This document shows positions 58,565 to 64,000 of a DNA stretch of 64,000 bases, in pieces (position 1 is the first letter of the stretch; each line of letters begins with the position of its first letter). The notes under the pieces are model-generated. The model saw only the letters and a program-made list of their open reading frames with translations, did not search any database and had not been told where the DNA came from. A program made the translations under genes and the position numbers. Where the stretch lies: assembly GCA_964525935.1 (NCBI GenBank), contig CAZGJZ010000005.1, positions 124,001-188,000 on the forward strand, in the 5' to 3' direction. This stretch comes from UBA2377 sp964525935 (GTDB taxonomy: Bacteria; Verrucomicrobiota; Verrucomicrobiia; Opitutales; Opitutaceae).

Positions 58565-60931
58565 TCAGTCGCGGGCCTTGAGCACGCCGACGAGGTCAAG
58601 CTGGTTGAGCCGCCGGCAGGCGAGGGTTGCTGAGATGAGTGATGCCACAGCGACAACGAGCACGGCAAACGCGTAGTTCGCCGGGGTGAGGATCAGCGGC
58701 AGGCGGATGAACTCGGTGTTGACGCTTTGGATGATGGCGTGCGCGAGGCCCGAACCGATGAGGAGGCCGACGGGCAGGGCGACGAGCGTGAGCAGCACGA
58801 GTTCGCTGACGAGCACGGCGCCGACTTCGCGGCGCGTGAAGCCGATGACGCGCAGCGTGGCGAGTTCGCGCTGACGTTCGGAGAGCGAGATGCGCGCGCT
58901 GTTGTAGACGATGCCGAAGGCGACGACGGTCGCGAAGATGAGGTAGATTTTCTGGATGAGGCCGATGCTCTCGGCGGTGGTCTGCCGGAAACCTTCGCGG
59001 ATCGCGTCCTTGATAATGACGTTGGCGATGTGCGGCAGTTCCTTGGTGGCGCGGAGAAAATCCGGCCAGCTTGCGCGCCCCACGGTGAGGAAAGCGCCGC
59101 CGATGCGATCGCCATCGCCGAGCAGGCGGTTGAGGGCGTTGATTTCCATGAAGGCCGCCGTGCCGGCGAAATCCTCGGAGAGGGCGGCCACCGGCACGGC
59201 AAGAGTGGCCCGCCGGCCATCAAGCACGCGCACTTGCAGGAGGTCGCCGGGTTGGACGGCGAGCACCTCGGCGAGCTTGGTGGAAAGCACCAGGCCGGTG
59301 GCGGGCAAAATGATCTGTCGCCTGTCGGCGCCGATCACGCGGTTGAGGGACGAGTGCGCGGGCAAGCCCAGCAAGCCAATACGACGCGAATGATTGCCGG
59401 CGACCAGCTCGACCGGCGCGCTGCGGAACGGCTCGGCATACACGACGCCGGGCAGCGTGCGGAAATCCGCGAGCGTGCGCGCCGGGCCCGGCTCGATGAG
59501 GGAAACGGAAACCGTCTGCCGTTGGATCAGGTCCCACTGGTAATCGAGGACGAAGTTGATGCCGTCGCGGAATGAGCTCGGCACGATGAGAATGCCGGTG
59601 GCGAAGGCCAGGGCGACACTTGTGAGGATCGCGCGCGCCGGCCGGCGCTCGATGTTGCGCAGCGCCATGCGGAATGAGGCGGTGAACGCGTGGCCGAGTC
59701 CCATGCGCTCAAGCAGCGCAGGCCGGAACCGCGCCGGTGGCTCGGGCCGCATTGCCTCGGCCGGCGGCAGACGCACCGCCTGGCGCACCGCACCCCATAC
59801 GCCGGTGACCGCGGCCAGCGCACACACGGCGAGCGCGGCGGCGAGCACGCTCTTCGCGAGGTGAAATTCGAGCAGCGGGAAGCGGAAGAAGATATGATAC
59901 ATCTCGACGAGGCGGTGTCCGAGCAGGACGCCACCGAGCACGCCGAGCCCGGTGCCGGCGACCACGATCACGAGCGCGAATTTCAGGTAGTGCCACCCGA
60001 TCTGGCGGTTGGAGAAACCGCAGGCCTTGAGCATCGCGATCTGTTCGCGTTGCAACGTGATCTGCCGGCTCATCACCGCATTGGTCATGAACGCGGCGAC
60101 ACTGAGGAACACGAGCGGGAACCCGACAGAGAGGCCTTGCAGCACCTTGATCTCGTCGCGCATGCGCGTGTGCGAAACATGTGTCTCGCGGCCGTAGGCG
60201 CCGCGGCCGCCGTAGGGCTCAAGCACGCGGTTGACGGCGGCGATGACGGAGGCCTCGGCAAAGCCGGGCGCGAGGGTGAGTGCGACATTGTTGAACGCGC
60301 CGTCGAGGTTGCTCGCGGTGGCAAGTGCCTTGTAGGGCATCCAGAAAACGCCGTAGGTTTTGTTATTCGGCAGCGCGGCGCCGGGCGGCGCTTCGAAAAC
60401 AAACTCGGGGGAGAGCACGATGCCGGCGATGCGGAAGGTCTGTCGCCGACCATAGAGGATGGCGGAAATTTCGGAGCCGGGCACGAGGTGGTTGGCGTTG
60501 GCGAACGCTTCGCCGGCGAGAATTTCCCCGGCGGGCGCCCGGCCGGTGAGCAGGCGGCCACTGCGCAGGTAAAGGCGGTTGAGCTGGAGTTCGCCGCGTT
60601 CGGGTAGCGAGAGAATGAGCCCGGTCGCGGGCTCGTCGAGGCCGGGCAGGTCGAGCGTGGCGGGGAGCGCGATGCCGGTTTGCACGGCGGCGACCCCGGG
60701 GATGGCGGCGAGTTGCTCGGCGACGGCGTTGGGCGCGCGTTTCAGGCGGGCGAAAACCTGCGCGAAACGGTGTTCGCGGTAATAGTCATCCCGCGTCGTC
60801 TCGAGCGAGAGGATGAGGCTGCGCGTCATGATCATCATCGCGAGGCCGCAGGCCATGACGAGGGCGACGGCGAGGGCCTGCGACTTGAGCGCGCGCAGGT
60901 CGCGGAGCAGCTTGACGTCGAGGAGACTCAT
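58565..60931 (-). CDS. ABC transporter permease (FtsX/MacB type)
   Basis: The 788 residues have an N-terminal membrane segment (about 17-37), a periplasmic domain, three membrane segments near 270-385, a second periplasmic domain (about 430-650, with a MacB-like core) and three C-terminal segments near 660-775. These are two FtsX-type domains, as in large lipoprotein or lipid exporters. It starts 15 bp after the ATPase gene and ends 9 bp before the adaptor gene. Confidence 0.88.
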   Translation of the reverse strand: MSLLDVKLLRDLRALKSQALAVALVMACGLAMMIMTRSLILSLETTRDDYYREHRFAQVFARLKRAPNAVAEQLAAIPGVAAVQTGIALPATLDLPGLDEPATGLILSLPERGELQLNRLYLRSGRLLTGRAPAGEILAGEAFANANHLVPGSEISAILYGRRQTFRIAGIVLSPEFVFEAPPGAALPNNKTYGVFWMPYKALATASNLDGAFNNVALTLAPGFAEASVIAAVNRVLEPYGGRGAYGRETHVSHTRMRDEIKVLQGLSVGFPLVFLSVAAFMTNAVMSRQITLQREQIAMLKACGFSNRQIGWHYLKFALVIVVAGTGLGVLGGVLLGHRLVEMYHIFFRFPLLEFHLAKSVLAAALAVCALAAVTGVWGAVRQAVRLPPAEAMRPEPPARFRPALLERMGLGHAFTASFRMALRNIERRPARAILTSVALAFATGILIVPSSFRDGINFVLDYQWDLIQRQTVSVSLIEPGPARTLADFRTLPGVVYAEPFRSAPVELVAGNHSRRIGLLGLPAHSSLNRVIGADRRQIILPATGLVLSTKLAEVLAVQPGDLLQVRVLDGRRATLAVPVAALSEDFAGTAAFMEINALNRLLGDGDRIGGAFLTVGRASWPDFLRATKELPHIANVIIKDAIREGFRQTTAESIGLIQKIYLIFATVVAFGIVYNSARISLSERQRELATLRVIGFTRREVGAVLVSELVLLTLVALPVGLLIGSGLAHAIIQSVNTEFIRLPLILTPANYAFAVLVVAVASLISATLACRRLNQLDLVGVLKARD

Positions 60932-60946
60932 GGCTGCGGGCGCGGG

Positions 60947-61687
60947 CTACCACGCGAGGCTGCTGGCGGGCGCGCGGTGCGGATTTTCCCGCACGCCGGT
61001 GATGTGTCCGTCGGAGAGCGTGATCACGCGGTCGGCCATTTCGGCCATCACGGCGTTGTGGGTGATGACGAGCGTGAGCGTGCCGAGCTCCTGGTTGATG
61101 CGCTCAATGGCCTCGAGCACGACGATGCCGGTGCGCACATCGAGCGCGCCGGTCGGTTCATCGCAGAGCAGGACGGCCGGGCGCTTGGCAATGGCCCGCG
61201 CGATGGCGACGCGCTGCTGCTCGCCACCGGAAAGCTGCGCGGGAAAGTGATCCATGCGTGACCCGAGGCCGACGAGATGCAGGGCCTCCTCGGGACTCAT
61301 CGGATCGGGTGCGATCTCGGTGATGAGCGCGACGTTTTCGCGGGCGGTCAGGCTGGGGATGAGATTGTAGAACTGAAACACGAAGCCGACGCTGTTGCGC
61401 CGGTAAAGGGTGAGCGCGTCCTCGTCCGCGGCGCCGAGATCCCAGTCGCGGTAGCGCAGCGTGCCGGCGGTCGGCGAATCGAGGCCGCCGAGGAGGTTGA
61501 GCAGCGTGGACTTGCCGCTGCCCGACGCGCCGAGGACGACGGTGAACTCGCCCGCATGACAATCGAGATCGACGCCCGCGAGCGCGCGCACGACGGCTTC
61601 CCCTTCACCGTAGGTCTTGGTCAACCCACGCACCTGAAACACGGGCACGCGGCCGGCAGCGGTGGATGGGCGCGGTGAAGACGACAT
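60947..61687 (-). CDS. ABC transporter ATPase (LolD/MacB type)
   Basis: The 246 residues carry Walker A GASGSGKSTLLN, the Q-loop FVFQFYNLIPSLTARENV, the signature QLSGGEQQRVAIARAIAKRP, Walker B LLCDEPTGALD and the H-loop ITHN. ATG 61687 (MSSSPRPSTAAGR) is taken as the start. It is the first gene of the three-gene exporter operon. Confidence 0.92.
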   Translation of the reverse strand: MSSSPRPSTAAGRVPVFQVRGLTKTYGEGEAVVRALAGVDLDCHAGEFTVVLGASGSGKSTLLNLLGGLDSPTAGTLRYRDWDLGAADEDALTLYRRNSVGFVFQFYNLIPSLTARENVALITEIAPDPMSPEEALHLVGLGSRMDHFPAQLSGGEQQRVAIARAIAKRPAVLLCDEPTGALDVRTGIVVLEAIERINQELGTLTLVITHNAVMAEMADRVITLSDGHITGVRENPHRAPASSLAW

Positions 61688-61832
61688 GGCGGAGCGGATA
61701 GAAACCATGCCGGCGCGCGGCGGGCAACGCGCAATGTGGACGCGGGAATTCGTGGCGCTGTCCAGGCAATGTGGAAATCAGGCAAGCTGGAATCGGGCGG
61801 CGCGGATCGGGCCGCTTTCCCACTCGCTGCGC

Positions 61833-62420
61833 TTAAAGCCGCTTGGCGTTCAGGATCCTGACTGGCGGCGTGAGTTTCTGGCCTTCGGCAGGCGATTGCT
61901 GGATGGCGCGAACAACATCCAAACCGCGCACGACACGGCCGAAGGCGGCGAAGCCCTGGCCGTCGGGATTGCGCTGGCCGCCGAAATCGAGCTCGGGCTG
62001 GTCGCCGACGCAGATGAAAAAATCCGACGTCGCGCTGTCCGGTGCGAGACGCGCCATGGAAATCGCGCCGTCGACATGTTTCAGGCCGGTGTCGCGCGTG
62101 CGTTCGAGCGCGATGGCGGGGCCGTCCTGCTTTTCGTGCACGGGATTGATGCCGGCCTGGATGACTTCGATCTTGATGGGGCTGGCGGCCTGATTGTCGG
62201 GCTTCACCGTGCGGTGAAAGCGGCCACCGTCGTAAAAACCGCGGTCGACGTAGCGGAGAAAATTAGCGGTCGTCGCCGGCGCCCGTCCCGCGTCGAGGGC
62301 GAGTTCGATCTCGCCGCATTCGGTGGTGAGCAGCACGCGGATGATTTCGGCGCGCGCCGCGGTGGCGAGGCACAAGCCGAGAAAGAGCAGCCGGAAAAAA
62401 CGGGCGAAGTGGATTTTCAT
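61833..62420 (-). CDS. Peptidyl-prolyl cis-trans isomerase (cyclophilin), secreted
   Basis: The 195 residues start with a signal peptide (FFRLLFLGLCLATAARA) and a cyclophilin domain (TTECGEIELALDAGRAPATTANF, FHRT, and DGQGFAAFGRVV late). It is probably periplasmic. The catalytic-region text GGRFHRTVKP is present. Its start overlaps the stop of the GH43 gene (ATGA). Confidence 0.9.
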   Translation of the reverse strand: MKIHFARFFRLLFLGLCLATAARAEIIRVLLTTECGEIELALDAGRAPATTANFLRYVDRGFYDGGRFHRTVKPDNQAASPIKIEVIQAGINPVHEKQDGPAIALERTRDTGLKHVDGAISMARLAPDSATSDFFICVGDQPELDFGGQRNPDGQGFAAFGRVVRGLDVVRAIQQSPAEGQKLTPPVRILNAKRL

Positions 62421-63337
62421 GAGGGCAGGGGAGTTTGGAGCTGGAGTCGGCCGTCGGTTTCCTCGATCGGGAAAAAGCGCGGATGCTCGGGCGCGGGGCT
62501 GTTGGGTTGGTGCAGGGTCAGGTATTTTTTGCCGTCAAAGCCGCTGAAAATCATGGCATGCCCGCCGTCGGCGCCAAAGAAGGGGAGCGCGTCAAATTCC
62601 CACGGGCCGCGCAGATCGCCGGAGGGCGAGCGCGCGAGGCCGGTTGCGTAGCCGGCGTCGTTCCAACTCGAGAACAACAGGGCGAGCTTGCCGTCGCGCA
62701 GGCGAAACGGCCACGCGCCGTCGGCCACGTAGCACGGCGGCAGGCCCTGTTTGTCGCGCTCGGCCTGCCACGGCGGAATTTTCACCCACGGCGCGGCGTT
62801 GACGGGAAACACTTCGATGGCCGGTCCGGCGGCGGCGGAAAAATCCTCGCGCAGCGGCACAGCCGAGTAGCGGCCGACGGTGACTTGCGGCCAGTCGCGG
62901 CTGAAGATCATCCACGGTTGACCGTCAGGTGCGAGGTAGAGCGTGCCATCGAGGCATTCGCAATCAGCCGGCGTGACGGGGCCGTGGCTGTGCGGCTGAA
63001 AGGGACCGAGCGGATGATCGGCGACGAGGATCTGCGTGCCCCGGTGCACGGTCGGCGACTTGAAGCTCGCGAACATGTAGTAACGGCCGCGCCACACGTG
63101 CACCTCGGGCGCCCAGAATTCGGACTGGCTCCAAAAATCCGGGGCCGGCCGGAACGCGGGAAACGGTCCCTCCCAGTGAATCAGATCGCGGCTGCGATAC
63201 GTGTTGAAACCCTCGGCCGGGTGGCCGGGCCACGGATTCTTGTCAGTCGTGCCGTAGAGATAATAAACCCGTTCGGCCGCCACGGGCAGCACGAACGGGT
63301 CGCGAATCTGAATGTCGTTCGCGCGCAGCAGAGACAT
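62417..63337 (-). CDS. Glycoside hydrolase family 43-like enzyme
   Basis: The 306 residues fit the five-bladed GH43/GH62/GH32-type fold: IQIRDPFVLPV (catalytic Asp), YLYGTTD, SEFWAPEVHVWRGRYYMF, and a later acid in ECLDGTLYLAPDGQPWM. GH43 enzymes act on arabinan or xylan. No signal peptide is obvious, so it may be cytoplasmic. It is coupled to the cyclophilin gene and lies 39 bp after recA. Confidence 0.83.
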   Translation of the reverse strand: MSLLRANDIQIRDPFVLPVAAERVYYLYGTTDKNPWPGHPAEGFNTYRSRDLIHWEGPFPAFRPAPDFWSQSEFWAPEVHVWRGRYYMFASFKSPTVHRGTQILVADHPLGPFQPHSHGPVTPADCECLDGTLYLAPDGQPWMIFSRDWPQVTVGRYSAVPLREDFSAAAGPAIEVFPVNAAPWVKIPPWQAERDKQGLPPCYVADGAWPFRLRDGKLALLFSSWNDAGYATGLARSPSGDLRGPWEFDALPFFGADGGHAMIFSGFDGKKYLTLHQPNSPAPEHPRFFPIEETDGRLQLQTPLPS

Positions 63338-63376
63338 GCTGGAATCTACTGCGCGGAGCGCGAAGAGTAGCTGGAC

Positions 63377-64000
63377 TTACGCCTCGGCTTCGGCGCTGGC
63401 GGGTTCGCCGACCTTGATCGTGACCTTTTCCATGATCGCCTTGGAGACTTTCTCGGCGAGTTCGGGCTTTTCCTTGAGCGCGGCCTTGGCGGCATCGCGA
63501 CCCTGGCCGACGAGCGCGCCTTCGAACGCGATCCATGCGCCTTTCTTTTCGAGAATCTTGTGCTCGAGGCCGAGGTCGAGAAGCGAGCCGAGCTTCGAGA
63601 TGCCTTCGTCATACATGATGTCGAATTCGACCTCGGTGAACGGCGGGGCGACCTTGTTTTTGACGACCTTGATCTTGGTGCGGTTGCCGATGACCTTGCC
63701 CTCGGGCGTCTTGATCTGGTCCTTGCGGCGGATGTCGAGACGCACGGAAGCGAAGAACTTCAGCGCGCGGCCGCCGGAAGTCGTCTCGGGGCTGCCGAAC
63801 ATGACGCCGATCTTTTCGCGGATCTGGTTGGTGAAAATGCAGACGCAGTTGGTCTTGCTGACGACGGCGGTGAGGCGGCGCATGGCTTGCGACATGAGGC
63901 GGGCCTGGCTGCCCATGGTCATGTCACCCATCTGGCCGTCGAGTTCGGCCTTGGTGATGAGGGCGGCGACGGAGTCGAGCACGATGACGTCGATCGAGTT
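63377..64000 (-). CDS. recA: RecA, C-terminal part (cut by the window edge)
   Basis: The DNA recombinase and SOS coprotease. The visible 207 residues run from VIVLDSVAALITKAELDGQMGD (Walker B region, quoted in part) through TNQIREKIGVMFGSPETTSGGRALKF and VVKNKVAPPFTEVEFDI to an acidic tail (GEPASAEAEA). The N-terminal part, including Walker A, lies beyond position 64000. The stop is at 63377. Confidence 0.97.
   Translation of the reverse strand, partial: NSIDVIVLDSVAALITKAELDGQMGDMTMGSQARLMSQAMRRLTAVVSKTNCVCIFTNQIREKIGVMFGSPETTSGGRALKFFASVRLDIRRKDQIKTPEGKVIGNRTKIKVVKNKVAPPFTEVEFDIMYDEGISKLGSLLDLGLEHKILEKKGAWIAFEGALVGQGRDAAKAALKEKPELAEKVSKAIMEKVTIKVGEPASAEAEA

Overview
The window is GC-rich, densely coded bacterial chromosome. 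Its gene content and repeats fit the Opitutaceae (phylum Verrucomicrobiota). This placement is inferred from OleC/OleD-type proteins, a DUF11 surface protein, a TorF-type porin, feoAAB with a small Cys-rich partner, and the intergenic repeats; no marker gene was compared with a database. I saw no rRNA, tRNA, prophage, transposase or CRISPR array. Most starts lack a Shine-Dalgarno sequence.

Layout: 1-3583 NAD de novo synthesis (nadA-nadC-nadB). 3629-6266, minus: gmk, a membrane protein, miaB. 6458-11454, plus: a lipoprotein joining a 5'-nucleotidase to a lytic transglycosylase, a TPR-like protein, DAHP synthase. 11572-17030: rlmN, two aldo/keto reductases, a PHP phosphatase, a GH88 hydrolase. 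17281-27333: MarC, M20 peptidase, TSUP transporter, a cupin, then pdxH, a hybrid histidine kinase, an SDR and a lipoate-ligase-like protein, and an EF-hand membrane protein. 27547-33826: rlmD, a SpoU methyltransferase, oleD, oleC (long-chain olefin synthesis) and RNase D. 33925-37886: HDAC-like hydrolase, queC, queE, exoD, nagB. 38009-40824: feoA-feoA-feoB-Cys-rich protein. 40942-47641: the complete F1Fo ATP synthase operon. 47778-53786: trmB, phoBR-like two-component system, mnmE-mnmG. 54121-57247: three envelope proteins. 57293-63337: an ABC exporter operon, a cyclophilin and a GH43 enzyme. 63377-64000: the 3' part of recA.

The metabolic genes are ordinary; the unusual content is in the small repeats that invade and border them. 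(1) Heptanucleotide (GAGTTGA) arrays sit in frame inside rlmD (twice), oleD and oleC. In all four the array is followed, in the reading direction, by a short inverted copy of the host gene's own next bases, making a locus-specific perfect or near-perfect hairpin. (2) A 74-bp double-palindrome element lies in frame inside rlmN, adding a peptide with the motifs CNPIGDK and CNLLGYK; a second copy is intergenic at 17148-17220. (3) Nine-bp-period inverted repeats mark many gene borders and appear to supply stop codons (rlmN, rnd, queC) and start codons (rlmD, the SpoU gene, oleD, possibly queC). (4) The first 11 codons of miaB are present twice, differing only at the start codon and at synonymous positions, separated by a 53-bp palindromic insert. 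The outer copy forms a 29-codon leader overlapping the miaB start.
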